From: Nocardia thailandica NBRC 100428
GTDB lineage: Bacteria > Actinomycetota > Actinomycetes > Mycobacteriales > Mycobacteriaceae
Direction of reading: 5' to 3'
NCBI RefSeq assembly: GCF_000308795.1
Contig: NZ_BAGK01000013.1
Span: 1 to 49,405, forward strand
DNA: 49,405 nt
Below are positions 14,741 to 27,404 of the stretch, in pieces. The notes beneath the pieces are model-generated. The model did no database searches. It worked only from the letters and a program-made list of their open reading frames with translations, and had not been told where the DNA came from. Position numbers and translations under genes: made by a program. Within the stretch, counting starts at the first letter, position 1. Each line of letters starts with the position of its first letter.

Positions 14741-17029
14741 TCAGACCGGCGCGCGCACCTTCTCGGTCTCCCGCTGCCGGAGTTCGCGCAGGCGCGCGCC
14801 CTCCACGTCGATGTCGGGCACGATCTTGTCGAGCCAGCCCGGGATCCACCACGCCCACCGGCCGAGCAGCACCAGCAGCGCCGGGATCAGCCACATCCGG
14901 ACCACGAACGCGTCCAGCGCGACACCGGCGGCCAGCGCGAAGCCCATGGACTTGGCGGTGACGTCGGATTCGAGCAGGAACGAGCCGAACACCGAGATCA
15001 TGATGATGGCCGCCGAGGTCACCACGCGGGCGCCGTGGTGATAGCCCTTGACGACGGCCTCGGTCGGTCCCTCCCCGTGCACGTACTCCTCGCGCATGCG
15101 GGTGACCAGGAACACCTGGTAGTCCATGGCGAGGCCGAAGACGAGGCCGATGAGCATGATGGGCAGGAAGCTGACCAGGGGGTGCGGGTCGCTGATCAGG
15201 CCGAGCTTGCCTTCCTGGAAGATCAGGACGGTCGCGCCGAAGGTGGCCGCCATGGAGAGCAGGAAGCCGAGTGCGGCGGTGAGCGGGACCAGGATCGAGC
15301 GGAACACCAGGATCAGCAGGATGAACGCCGCGCCCGCCACGATCGCCATGTACGGGACGATCTTGCTGAGCAGCACGTTGTCGATGTCGGCGTAGATCGC
15401 CGTCGTTCCGGTGATGCCGTAGGTCATCGCGTACCGGTCCTGGAGCCCGGCCTCGGCGTCGCGCGCCTGTTTCACCAGGTCCTTGGTCGCCTGGTTGTTC
15501 GGGCCGGTCCGGGGGATGCCGTTGAGTAGGGCGCCCGCACCGTCCCGGCTGAGCTGCGGCTCGGTGACCAGCTCCATGTCCGGGTAGGCGGCCAGGGTGT
15601 CGCGCAGCGCGGTCAGCGCCGCGGTCCGCTGATCGGGCGGGGTCTCGCTGAGGTCGACCGCCACCTGGAGGACGCCGTTGCTGCCCTCACCGAACCCCTC
15701 GGTGCGCAGGTCGTAGGCCTTGCGGACGGTGGTGGTCTTGGGCAGGCTGTCCTCGCCCGGCAGGCCGAGGTTCAGGTTGACCGCGGGCGCGGCGAGGACG
15801 CCGAGCACCGCGATGGCCGCGATCATCGCCACCCACGGCCAGCGCGCGATGGCCTGGGCCACCCGCTGTCCGTTGGTGACGACCGTGTCGTCCTCGGGGT
15901 CGTGCTGGGCCACCAGCGGCAGCTTCGGCTTGAACAGGAACCGGCCGAACGCGCCGAGCAGCGCGGGCATCAGCGTGATCGCGGTGAGGACCGCGAAGGC
16001 CGCCGCGATCGCGCCGCCCAGACCCATGAAGGTCAGGAACCGCACCCCGACGATGCCGAGGCCGACCAGCGCGATGATGACCGTCAGGCCGGCGAACACG
16101 ACGGCCGAGCCCGCGGTGCCGAGCGCGGTGCCCGCGGCCTCCTCGGGCGAATCCTGCACGGCCAGCTCGTGCTTGTAGCGCGAGACGATGAACAGCGCGT
16201 AGTCGATCGAGAGCGCGATGCCGATCATGGACGCGAGGAACGTGGTGAAGCTCGGCACCGACAGCACCGAGGTGGACAGGAAGATCAGCGAGGTCGCCGC
16301 GCCGAGGCCGACGATGGCGGTGATGATCGGGACGAACGCCGCCACGATCGCGCCGAAGGCGACCACCATGACCACCAGCGCCACGGCCATACCGATCATC
16401 TCGGACTTGCCGCTCGGCGCCTGCTGTTCCATGGCGATGGTGCCGCTGACCTCGACCGTCAGGCCCGCCGCGCGGGCGCTGTCGGCCGCGGCGTAGGCCG
16501 CGTCGCGGTCCTCGGCGGTGATGTCGGCGAACTCGGTGATGGTGAACGGCACGCTGAAGTAGGCGACCGTGTCGGGGTTCTCCCGGTTGAGCACGTTGAG
16601 CGGGGCGCCGCTGCAGGTGGAGGGATCGCGCTGGGCGCCGAGGCAGCCCATCTCCTCGGTGGCGGTGACCGGATCGACGATGGGCTTGCTGTGGTCGACG
16701 ATGTCCAGCTGCCCGAGCGAGTCGATCAGCGAGGTGATCGCCGCGCGGTTCTCCGGATCGGTCAGCTTCTCCCCGGGCGGCGCGGCGACCACGTACGTGC
16801 CGGTGACCGCGTCGAAGGCGAACGCCTCCGACATGCCGGGGAAGTGTTTGTCGAGGATCTCGGTCGCCCGCTCGGAGGGCAGGTTCGGCATGGAGAAGTC
16901 GTCGGTCATCGGCTTCTTCAGCTGGGCGCCGAGCGCGCCGAGGACGATGAAGCACAGCAACCAGACCGGCAGGACGATCCACTTGCGCCGGAAGGCGAAC
17001 TTTCCCCAGCGATACAGATAGACGGACAC
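14741..17029 (-). CDS. MMPL family RND transporter (copy 1)
   Basis: 762-residue RND-type transporter with two repeats of a large extracytoplasmic loop plus a membrane bundle, about 12 helices in all. The two proton-relay Asp-Tyr pairs are visible: Asp276-Tyr277 in LSIDYALFIVSRYKHE and Asp636-Tyr637 in LAMDYQVFLVTRMREE. Mycolata MMPL proteins export lipids or siderophores, or efflux drugs; the substrate is not predictable here. GTG at 17029 is chosen because GAGGAG stands just upstream and the product aligns with copy 2 (VSVYLYRWGKFAFRRKW). Copy 2 is separated by a terminator, so each gene is probably transcribed separately. Long DNA blocks are identical between the copies. Confidence 0.92.
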   Translation of the reverse strand: MSVYLYRWGKFAFRRKWIVLPVWLLCFIVLGALGAQLKKPMTDDFSMPNLPSERATEILDKHFPGMSEAFAFDAVTGTYVVAAPPGEKLTDPENRAAITSLIDSLGQLDIVDHSKPIVDPVTATEEMGCLGAQRDPSTCSGAPLNVLNRENPDTVAYFSVPFTITEFADITAEDRDAAYAAADSARAAGLTVEVSGTIAMEQQAPSGKSEMIGMAVALVVMVVAFGAIVAAFVPIITAIVGLGAATSLIFLSTSVLSVPSFTTFLASMIGIALSIDYALFIVSRYKHELAVQDSPEEAAGTALGTAGSAVVFAGLTVIIALVGLGIVGVRFLTFMGLGGAIAAAFAVLTAITLMPALLGAFGRFLFKPKLPLVAQHDPEDDTVVTNGQRVAQAIARWPWVAMIAAIAVLGVLAAPAVNLNLGLPGEDSLPKTTTVRKAYDLRTEGFGEGSNGVLQVAVDLSETPPDQRTAALTALRDTLAAYPDMELVTEPQLSRDGAGALLNGIPRTGPNNQATKDLVKQARDAEAGLQDRYAMTYGITGTTAIYADIDNVLLSKIVPYMAIVAGAAFILLILVFRSILVPLTAALGFLLSMAATFGATVLIFQEGKLGLISDPHPLVSFLPIMLIGLVFGLAMDYQVFLVTRMREEYVHGEGPTEAVVKGYHHGARVVTSAAIIMISVFGSFLLESDVTAKSMGFALAAGVALDAFVVRMWLIPALLVLLGRWAWWIPGWLDKIVPDIDVEGARLRELRQRETEKVRAPV
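14948..15040. repeat. 93-bp block identical to 17407-17499
   Basis: Direct repeat inside the two MMPL genes, offset exactly 2459 bases. It encodes the last-helix region VTSAAIIMISVFGSFLLESDVTAKS. Differences resume on both sides, including at synonymous positions. Confidence 0.9.
15085..15348. repeat. 264-bp block identical to 17544-17807
   Basis: Read base by base, 15085-15348 and 17544-17807 are identical at every position, including all third codon positions. The block covers the C-terminal membrane segments around the second Asp-Tyr pair. The copies differ at the bases just outside (T/A before, T/G after). Confidence 0.92.
16122..16251. repeat. 130-bp block identical to 18581-18710
   Basis: Third identical block of the MMPL pair at the same 2459-base offset, covering the segment around the first Asp-Tyr pair. 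It ends abruptly where the coding for the following helix diverges. Confidence 0.9.
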
Positions 17030-17135
17030 GGTGCTCCTCGCGGTGGGCCACGGCACGGACGGTCTAACCCCGTCGAGTCTGCTGTCCGGCTACCGCGCTG
17101 GCAAGCATGTACGTGGCTGTTTCGCGGGAAAGCAA

Positions 17136-17168
17136 CACCCCCGCAACCCGGGACGGGTTGCGGGGGTG
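17136..17168 (-). terminator. Terminator of the upstream MMPL gene
   Basis: Perfect 15-bp stem CACCCCCGCAACCCG (17136-17150) / CGGGTTGCGGGGGTG (17154-17168), loop GGA, followed on the minus strand by TTGCTTTC. It separates the tandem MMPL transcripts. Confidence 0.8.
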
Positions 17169-17187
17169 GGTGCCTCGGCGGGATCGG

Positions 17188-19485
17188 TCAGCTGACGCTC
17201 ACCGGCTCCTTGACCAGCGTGTCGGCGTTGCGGCGGCGCAGCTCCTCGAGCTTGGCGCCCTCGACGTCGATATCGGGCAGGATGCGGTCGAGCCACTTCG
17301 GGATCCACCACGACCACTTGCCCATGATCACCAGCAGGGCCGGGACCACGACCATGCGGACCACGAAGGCGTCGATGGCGACACCGGCGGCCAGCGCGAA
17401 GCCGAAGGACTTGGCGGTGACGTCGGATTCGAGCAGGAACGAGCCGAACACCGAGATCATGATGATGGCCGCCGAGGTCACCACGCGGGCGCCGTGGTGG
17501 TAGCCCGAGACCATCGCGCCCTTGGGCGACTTGCCGTGCACGAACTCCTCGCGCATGCGGGTGACCAGGAACACCTGGTAGTCCATGGCGAGGCCGAAGA
17601 CGAGGCCGATGAGCATGATGGGCAGGAAGCTGACCAGGGGGTGCGGGTCGCTGATCAGGCCGAGCTTGCCTTCCTGGAAGATCAGGACGGTCGCGCCGAA
17701 GGTGGCCGCCATGGAGAGCAGGAAGCCGAGTGCGGCGGTGAGCGGGACCAGGATCGAGCGGAACACCAGGATCAGCAGGATGAACGCCGCGCCCGCCACG
17801 ATCGCCAGGTAGGGCACGATCTTGCTGAGCAGGACGTGGTCGACATCGGCGTAGATGGCGGTCGTGCCGGTGATGCCGTACTCCATGCCGAACTGCGACT
17901 TCAGCTCGCCCTCGGCCTCGCGGGCGTCCGCGACCAGATCCTTGGTGGCCTGGTTGTTCGGGCCCGACTTCGGCACGCCGTTGAGCATCGCGCCCTCGCC
18001 GTTCTCGCTGAACTGCGGGGCGGTGACGTAGTCCATGCCCTCGTAGGCGGCGAGCTTGGCCCGCAGCGCGTCGACGGCGGCGTCGCGCTGATCCGGGGCG
18101 ACCCCGGCCAGGTCGACCGCGACCATGAGCACGCCGTTGCTGCCCTCGCCGAAGCCCGCGGTCCGCAGCTCGTAGGCCTTGCGGATGGTGGAGTGCTTGG
18201 GCATGCTGTCGTCGCCCGGCAGGCCGAGGTTCAGGTTGGCGGCGGGCGCGGCCAGCGCGCCGAGCGCGACCACCGACAGGATCAGCGCGACCCACGGTGC
18301 CTTGCCGATCAGGCGGGCGAAGCGCTGACCGTTGGTGACGGAGTTCTCGTCCTCGGGGTCGTGCTGGGCCACGATCGGCAGCTTCGGCTTGAACAGGTAC
18401 TTGCCGAAGGCGCCCATCAGCGCGGGCATCAGGGTGATCGCGGTGAGCACCGCGAAGCCTGCGGCGATCGCGCCGCCGAGGCCCATGAAGGTCAGGAACT
18501 CCACGCCGACGATGCCGAGCGCGCCGAGGGCGATGATGACGGTCAGGCCGGCGAACACCACCGCCGAGCCCGCGGTGCCCAGCGCGGTGCCCGCGGCCTC
18601 CTCGGGCGAATCCTGCACGGCCAGCTCGTGCTTGTAGCGCGAGACGATGAACAGCGCGTAGTCGATCGAGAGCGCGATGCCGATCATGGACGCGAGGAAC
18701 GTGGTGAAGCCGGGGACCTCGATGACCGAGGTGCCGAGCATGATCAGCGAGGTCGCGGCGCCGAGGCCGACGATGGCGGTGATGATCGGGACGACCGCGG
18801 CGACGATGGCGCCGAAGGCGACCACCATGACGACGAGCGCGACGCCCATGCCGATCATCTCGGACTTGCCGCTCGGCTGCTCCTGCTTCATCGCGATCGA
18901 GCCGCTGAGCTCGACGGTCAGGCCGGCGTGGCGGGCGTCGTCGGCGACCTGGTAGGCGATGTCGCGCTGGGCGTCGGTGACGTCGGTGATCTTGGCGATG
19001 CCGAACGGCACGCTCATCACCGCGACGGTGCCCGGGGCGCCCGCGCTGAGCACGTTGAGCGGGGCGGCGGAGCACTTGGACGGGTCCGGGTCGGTCAGGC
19101 AGCCCATCTGCTCGGTGGCGGTGATGGGGTCGGCGATCTTCTTGTCGTGGTCGACGATGTCGAGTTCGCCGAGCTTGCCGATCAGGGCCTCGATCGCGGC
19201 GCGGTTGGCCGGGTCGGTGAGCGCGGTGCCTTCCGGCGCGCCGATGACGTAGGTGCCGGAGACGGCATCCATGGCGAACTGTTCGGACATGCCGGGGAAG
19301 TGCTTGTCGAGAATTTCGTTGGCGCGTGCCGACGGGAGCTCCGGCATGCTGAAGTCGTTGCTCATCGGCTTGCTGAGCGTGGCGCCCAGGCCGCCGAGTA
19401 GCACGAACAGCAGCAGCCAGACCGGCAGCACTATCCATTTGCGGCGGAAGGCGAACTTCCCCCATCGGTACAGGTATACGGACAC
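17188..19485 (-). CDS. MMPL family RND transporter (copy 2)
   Basis: 765 residues, same architecture as copy 1: first helix WIVLPVWLLLFVLLGGLG, two extracytoplasmic domains, and Asp-Tyr pairs at Asp275-Tyr276 (LSIDYALF) and Asp635-Tyr636 (LAMDYQVF). Sequence differences from copy 1 concentrate in the extracytoplasmic domains, which in RND proteins bind the substrate. GTG at 19485 has GAGGAG upstream. Divergent from the TetR gene, with a palindromic operator 20 bases upstream of this start codon, so this copy is the likely direct target. It ends in ..DTLVKEPVSVS before a strong terminator. Confidence 0.92.
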   Translation of the reverse strand: MSVYLYRWGKFAFRRKWIVLPVWLLLFVLLGGLGATLSKPMSNDFSMPELPSARANEILDKHFPGMSEQFAMDAVSGTYVIGAPEGTALTDPANRAAIEALIGKLGELDIVDHDKKIADPITATEQMGCLTDPDPSKCSAAPLNVLSAGAPGTVAVMSVPFGIAKITDVTDAQRDIAYQVADDARHAGLTVELSGSIAMKQEQPSGKSEMIGMGVALVVMVVAFGAIVAAVVPIITAIVGLGAATSLIMLGTSVIEVPGFTTFLASMIGIALSIDYALFIVSRYKHELAVQDSPEEAAGTALGTAGSAVVFAGLTVIIALGALGIVGVEFLTFMGLGGAIAAGFAVLTAITLMPALMGAFGKYLFKPKLPIVAQHDPEDENSVTNGQRFARLIGKAPWVALILSVVALGALAAPAANLNLGLPGDDSMPKHSTIRKAYELRTAGFGEGSNGVLMVAVDLAGVAPDQRDAAVDALRAKLAAYEGMDYVTAPQFSENGEGAMLNGVPKSGPNNQATKDLVADAREAEGELKSQFGMEYGITGTTAIYADVDHVLLSKIVPYLAIVAGAAFILLILVFRSILVPLTAALGFLLSMAATFGATVLIFQEGKLGLISDPHPLVSFLPIMLIGLVFGLAMDYQVFLVTRMREEFVHGKSPKGAMVSGYHHGARVVTSAAIIMISVFGSFLLESDVTAKSFGFALAAGVAIDAFVVRMVVVPALLVIMGKWSWWIPKWLDRILPDIDVEGAKLEELRRRNADTLVKEPVSVS

Positions 19486-19505
19486 TTCGGTGCTCCTCTA
19501 GTCTG

Positions 19506-19521
19506 CCTACCGTGCGGTAGG
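19506..19521. promoter_or_regulatory. Predicted TetR operator (perfect palindrome)
   Basis: CCTACCGTGCGGTAGG is a perfect 7-2-7 inverted repeat, with further partial repeats next to it (GTAGATTACCG). It lies between the divergent MMPL and TetR starts, 20 bases upstream of the MMPL GTG and 85 bases upstream of the TetR ATG. TetR-family dimers commonly bind such sites and repress both genes. Confidence 0.75.
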
Positions 19522-19606
19522 TAGATTACCGAGCGCATAAGTGGAGAGGCAACCTCAATTTCGGGGCTGCCCGGTCAGTCACATCGAATGATGGGAGGAT
19601 TGCGCC

Positions 19607-20200
19607 ATGGCAGCGCGAGACACCGTCGACTCCGTTACCGCAGGTGGAGGCACCAAGCAGGCGATTCGGGACGCCGCTGTGGAGTTGTTCACCGCCAAGG
19701 GATTCGAGCAAACCAGCCTGCGCGAGGTCGCGGATGTGGTAGGGATCACCAAAGCCTCCCTCTACTACCACTATGCCTCGAAGCTGGATCTGCTCCTGGC
19801 GATCCTCGATCCGATCATGGATCACCTGCGCGATGTGGTCACCGACATCGACGCCGTCCCCTACGACGCCGAGGGCATCCGCGCGGTCCTGCGCACCTAC
19901 CTGCGCGGCATGATCCGGCACCGGGCCGCGGGCGCGCTGTGCGTGCGCGACACCGTCGCCATCCTCAACGCCATGGCCGACCGGTACCCCGACCTGGTCG
20001 AGTCCTCCCGCACCCTGCGCACCTGGCTGGCCGGGCCCGACCCGAGCAGCGAACAGCGGCTGCGCGCCGCGGCCGCGCTCAACGTCCTCGGCGTCGCCCT
20101 CGTGTCGGACGAGAGCGCCCCCGGCGCCTCCGACGCCGTCATCGAAGCCACCCTGCTCGACGCGGCGACCTGCGTGCTGACGGCCTGCGGGACCGCGTAG
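19607..20200 (+). CDS. TetR/AcrR family transcriptional regulator
   Basis: 197 residues. N-terminal helix-turn-helix (about residues 17-62): AIRDAAVELFTAKGFEQTSLREVADVVGITKASLYYHYASKLDLL, a textbook TetR DNA-binding domain. The C-terminal all-helical ligand domain is not assignable. The start ATG has GGGAGG upstream. Divergent orientation to MMPL copy 2 and the perfect palindrome between them suggest autoregulation and repression of the MMPL gene, released by an unknown ligand. Followed after 47 bases by the Rrf2-type gene on the same strand. Confidence 0.9.
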   Translation: MAARDTVDSVTAGGGTKQAIRDAAVELFTAKGFEQTSLREVADVVGITKASLYYHYASKLDLLLAILDPIMDHLRDVVTDIDAVPYDAEGIRAVLRTYLRGMIRHRAAGALCVRDTVAILNAMADRYPDLVESSRTLRTWLAGPDPSSEQRLRAAAALNVLGVALVSDESAPGASDAVIEATLLDAATCVLTACGTA

Positions 20201-20247
20201 ATTCGCACCCGACGCCGGATTTCGATCGCAGACAGGAGAGCGCGGAC

Positions 20248-20742
20248 GTGCATATCACCGCGAGGGTGGACTATGCCGTGCGCACGCTGCTCGAGATCGC
20301 GCACACCGACGGCGTCGTCAAGGCGGAGGCGATCTCCGCGGCCCAGGAGATCCCGCCCAAGGTGCTCGAGACGGTGCTCGCCGAGCTGCGCCGGGCCGAG
20401 CTGGTGCGCAGCAGGCGCGGCCCCGACGGCGGTTACCGGCTGGCCCGGCCCGCCGCCGCCATCTCGGTGGCCGACGTCATCCGCGCGGTGGAGTCGCCGC
20501 TGGCCTCGGTGCGCGGGCAGCGGCCCGAGGACGTGCGCTACCCGGGCGCGGCCGCGTCGCTGCAACGGGTGTGGATAGCGCTGCGGGTCAACATCCGCGC
20601 GGTGCTGGAGAACGTCTCCATCGCCGAGCTGGCCGCGGGCGAGCTGCCCGGATTCGTGGGGGAGCTGACCGCGGACCCGGGGGCCTGGGCCCGGCGGGAA
20701 CCGACCGCGAGTCCGGCGGAATCGGACACAACCGGATACTGA
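20248..20742 (+). CDS. Rrf2 family transcriptional regulator (no Fe-S cysteines)
   Basis: 164 residues with the Rrf2 winged helix: HITARVDYAVRTLLEIAHTDG, AISAAQEIPPKVLETVLAELRRAELVRSRRGPDGGYRLARPA and ISVADVIRAVES. Rrf2 proteins such as IscR and NsrR carry three cysteines that hold an iron-sulfur cluster; this protein contains no cysteine, so it must sense something else or nothing. GTG at 20248 follows AGGAGA. It precedes the ABC pair 2 genes by 50 bases on the same strand and may regulate them. Confidence 0.85.
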   Translation: MHITARVDYAVRTLLEIAHTDGVVKAEAISAAQEIPPKVLETVLAELRRAELVRSRRGPDGGYRLARPAAAISVADVIRAVESPLASVRGQRPEDVRYPGAAASLQRVWIALRVNIRAVLENVSIAELAAGELPGFVGELTADPGAWARREPTASPAESDTTGY

Positions 20743-20792
20743 TCGAAAACGACGGGCCACCGGTCACCCGCAGGCGGTAGCCTGCGAGGATC

Positions 20793-22522
20793 ATGTTGAT
20801 CTCGCTGCTCAGGACGTATCTCTCTCCCTACCGGGCGCAGCTGGCAGGGGTGGTCGTGCTCCAGCTGATCTCGGTGATCGCCATGCTCTACCTGCCCAGC
20901 CTCAACGCCGACCTGATCGACGACGGCGTGACGAAGGGCGATATCGGATTCATCTGGCGCACCGGCCTGTGGATGCTGCTCGTCACCGGCGTCCAGATCG
21001 TCGCCTCGTCGTTCTCGGTCTACCTCGGCGCCCAGGCGGCCATGGGCGCGGGCCGCGACATGCGCGGCGGCGTGCTGCACCGGGTCGGCACCTTCTCCGC
21101 GCGCGAGGTCGGCATGTTCGGCGCCCCCTCGCTGATCACCCGCTCCACCAACGACATCCAGCAGGTCCAGCTGCTCATCGTCATGTCGGTCACCATCCTG
21201 GTGATGGCCCCGATCATGTGCGTCGGCGGCATCATCATGGCGCTGCGCGAGGACCTCAGCCTGTCCTGGCTGCTGCTGATCGCGGTCCCCGCGCTGGCGC
21301 TGGCCATGGGCATCATCGTGGCCCGCATGGTGCCCGGCTTCCGGCAGATGCAGGAACGCATCGACAACGTCAACCGCGTCCTGCGCGAACAGATCACCGG
21401 CATCCGGGTGGTCCGCGCGTTCGTCCGGGAACGCCAGGAGATCTGGCGCTTCGGCGTGGCCAACCTCGAACTCACCGAAGCCGCGCTGCGCGTCGGCAGG
21501 CTGATGGCGCTGATGTTCCCGACGGTCATGCTGATCAGCAACGTCACCGCGGTCGGTGTCATCTGGTTCGGCGGCCACCACATCGACGACGGCACCATGC
21601 AGATCGGCTCGCTCACCGCGATGCTGTCCTACATCATGCAGATCCTCATGGCGGTCATGATGGCCTCGTTCCTGGCCATGATGGCGCCGCGCGCGGCGGT
21701 GTCGGCCGACCGCATCGGCGGCGTCCTCGACACCGAGTCCTCCGTGCGCGAGCCCCGGCAGCCGCGACCGTTCGCCGCCGACCCCGCGGCCGTGGACATC
21801 CAATTCGCCGAATTCGCCTTTCCCGGCGCCGAGAAGCCGGTGCTGCAGGGCATCCGCTTCCAGGTCGCGCCCGGCACCACCACCGCGATGGTCGGCTCGA
21901 CCGGCGCGGGCAAGACCACGCTGCTCAACCTGATCCCGCGCCTGATCGACGTCACCGACGGCGCGGTCCACGTCGGCGGCACCGACGTCCGCCACCTCGA
22001 CCTGGCCACGCTGCGCGGCGAGATCGGCCTCGTCCCGCAGAAGGCGTACCTGTTCTCCGGAACCATCGCCTCCAACCTGCGCTACGGCAAACCCGACGCC
22101 ACCGACGACGAACTCTGGCACGCGCTCGAGATCGCCCAGGCCGCCGAGTTCGTCCGCGAGATGCCGCAGGGCCTGGAAACCCCCGTCGCCCAGGGCGGCA
22201 CGACGGTCTCCGGCGGCCAGCGCCAGCGCTTGTGCATCGCCCGCGCACTGGTCCGGAAGCCGCGCGTCTACCTGTTCGACGATTCGTTCTCCGCGCTCGA
22301 CGTCGCCACCGATGCCCGGCTGCGGGCGGCCCTGGCACCCGAGACGTCCGACGCGTCGGTCATCATCGTCGCCCAGCGCATCGCGACCATCCGCGATGCC
22401 GATCAGATCGTGGTGCTCGAGGACGGCCGGATGGCCGGCATCGGCACCCATGACCAGTTGTTGCGGACCTGCTCGGAATACCGCGAGATCGTCGAGTCCC
22501 AGCTGAGTGTGGAGGAGGCTCG

Positions 22523-22526
<4 letters not shown>
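20793..22526 (+). CDS. ABC exporter half-transporter, degenerate-site subunit (pair 2, Rv1273c-like)
   Basis: 577 residues: six-helix membrane domain (from ISLLRTYLSPYRAQL; segment VMAPIMCVGGIIMAL typical of Rv1273c) plus ATPase. Walker A GSTGAGKT, Q-loop VPQKAYLFSGT and signature TVSGGQRQR are intact, but Walker B is VYLFDDSFSALD (Asp for the catalytic Glu) and the H-loop is IIVAQRIAT (Gln for His). It is therefore the non-catalytic half of a heterodimer. The ATG overlap with the next gene (ATGA at 22523) shows coupling. The mycobacterial pair has been linked to lipid transport and drug efflux; the substrate here is unknown. Confidence 0.92.
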
Positions 22527-25953
<3,427 letters not shown>

Positions 25954-25977
25954 TTCCGGCGGGGGCCTCGCGCCGGT

Positions 25978-26760
25978 TCAGTCGTGCAGGGCGTCGGCGG
26001 GCGCCGGCGCGTAGGTGGGTTCGTTGCGCTTGAGCCAGGCGATCACCGCGTAGGTGATCGGCAGCACGACGACCTCGACCAGGGTCTTCCACACGAAGCC
26101 GATGATCACGTAGTTGACGAAGGACTTCCACGAGTCGATCCCGATCGCGGTGGCCGCGATGGAGCAGAAGATCAGGGTGTCGGCGAACTCGCCGACGACG
26201 GTGGACCCGATGAGCCGCGCCCACAGGTGCTTCTCCTTGGTGCGCTCCTTGATGAGCACCAGCGTCGCCGAATTCAGCAGCTGGCCGACGACGTACCCGG
26301 CCAGGCCCGCCAGCACCAGCTGCGGGGTGGTGCCGAGGACGGTGCGGAAGGCTTCCTGGTTCTCGTAGAACCCGGCCGCGGGCAGCCGGATCGCGATCGC
26401 GAAGCACGCGACGGTGAGCAGCAGCGCGGCGAAACCGGTGTAGATGGCGTGCCGGGTGGCGCGGAATCCGTAGACCTCGCTCAGCACGTCGCCGAGCACG
26501 TAGGCCAGGGGGAACAGGAAGAAGGCGCCGTCGGTGACGATCGGCAGGATCTGCAGCGGGCCGAGCGACAGCGAACGATCGCCGAAGAACTCGACGCCCT
26601 TGGTCGCGCAGATGTTGGAGATGATGAGGGTGGCGGTGAAGAACGCCACGATAACCGGGTAGTACCCCCGCGCGACCTGGGCGAATGCCGGATGCGGTGG
26701 CGCGGGGTGTCCAGACTCGCTCGCGCGGTCGGGTTTCTCTGAAGCAGTCACATCGCTCAT
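25978..26760 (-). CDS. Queuosine precursor transporter, YhhQ/VUT family
   Basis: 260 residues with six hydrophobic helices and the YhhQ family signature: YYPVIVAFFTATLIISNICATKGVEF, TDGAFFLFPLAYVLGDVLSEVYGFRATRHAIY, GQLLNSATLVLIKERT, LWARLIGSTVVGEFADTLIFC and FVWKTLVEVVVLPITYAVIAWLK. Family members import queuine or preQ0/preQ1. It is convergent with tgt, with stops only 24 bases apart, a pairing consistent with salvage. No preQ1 riboswitch-like fold was recognised in the 97-base leader. Confidence 0.9.
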   Translation of the reverse strand: MSDVTASEKPDRASESGHPAPPHPAFAQVARGYYPVIVAFFTATLIISNICATKGVEFFGDRSLSLGPLQILPIVTDGAFFLFPLAYVLGDVLSEVYGFRATRHAIYTGFAALLLTVACFAIAIRLPAAGFYENQEAFRTVLGTTPQLVLAGLAGYVVGQLLNSATLVLIKERTKEKHLWARLIGSTVVGEFADTLIFCSIAATAIGIDSWKSFVNYVIIGFVWKTLVEVVVLPITYAVIAWLKRNEPTYAPAPADALHD

Positions 26761-26845
26761 CCAACCAAGGGTGGGTCACCGGCGGCGTTCGTGCCCGGCG
26801 ATTCCGTAGTCCGGCCTATCGATGTGCGCTCCGGGAACAACCGAT

Positions 26846-26851
26846 TAGGCT
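26846..26851 (+). promoter_or_regulatory. -10 element of a probably leaderless transcript
   Basis: TAGGCT ends six bases before the ATG at 26858 and no Shine-Dalgarno sequence is present, so transcription would begin at or next to the start codon. Confidence 0.4.
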
Positions 26852-26857
26852 GTAGCA

Positions 26858-27388
26858 ATGACGAATCCCGGCGATTCCGACCAATGGTGGAAGCAGTACG
26901 GCGGCTCCGGCGTGTCCCCGGAGTCCGGCTCGGCGCCGCAGTACCCGACCGGCCAGCCGTCCAGCTACCCGTCGGCGCCGCAGCAGCCGACGCCGCCGCC
27001 CTCGGCCCCGTCCTATCCGGCCTACCCGCAGCAGCCCGCGCCGTCGTACCCGGCCCAGCCGCAGCCGCAGCCCTACGGCGCGACGCCCTACCCGGCGGCA
27101 CCCGCGTACCAGCCCTACGGCGCGTACCCGCAGCAGCCGCAGGGCACCAACGGCCTGGCCATCGGCTCGCTGGTCGCCTCGCTCATCGGCGGCTGCACCT
27201 GCGTCGGCTCGATCGTCGGCATCGTGCTCGGTTTCATGGCGATGAACCAGATCAAGGAACGCGGCGGTGAGGGCAAGGGCCTGGCCATCGCGGGCATCGT
27301 GATCGGCGGCATCACGATCGTCGGCTGGATTCTGTACATCGTGCTGATGCTGATTCTCGGCGCGAGCAGCAGCAGCACCAGTTACTGA
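26858..27388 (+). CDS. Pro/Gln/Tyr-rich DUF4190 membrane protein
   Basis: 176 residues. Residues 1-95 are disordered and rich in Pro, Gln, Tyr, Ser and Ala (repeated YPxxPQQP units). The C-terminal 80 residues are two hydrophobic helices of the DUF4190 type: NGLAIGSLVASLIGG...GIVLGFMAMNQIKERGGEGKGLAIAGIVIGG. The basic GEGKG loop lies between the helices. Probably tethers a cytoplasmic low-complexity tail at the membrane; function unknown. Convergent with the RDD protein, which has a similar layout. Confidence 0.85.
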   Translation: MTNPGDSDQWWKQYGGSGVSPESGSAPQYPTGQPSSYPSAPQQPTPPPSAPSYPAYPQQPAPSYPAQPQPQPYGATPYPAAPAYQPYGAYPQQPQGTNGLAIGSLVASLIGGCTCVGSIVGIVLGFMAMNQIKERGGEGKGLAIAGIVIGGITIVGWILYIVLMLILGASSSSTSY

Positions 27389-27404
27389 TTCGAATACCGA
27401 TGCG

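Noticed and set aside
17107..19401. Antisense open frame of 764 codons opposite the second MMPL gene
   Set aside because: Asp/Gly/Arg/Glu/His-rich composition typical of the antisense frame of a high-GC gene; the MMPL motifs on the other strand are unambiguous.
26761..26857. preQ1 riboswitch in front of the YhhQ-type transporter
   Set aside because: The 97-base divergent region shows no pseudoknot-forming C-rich loop with A-rich tail; it is largely promoter sequence.
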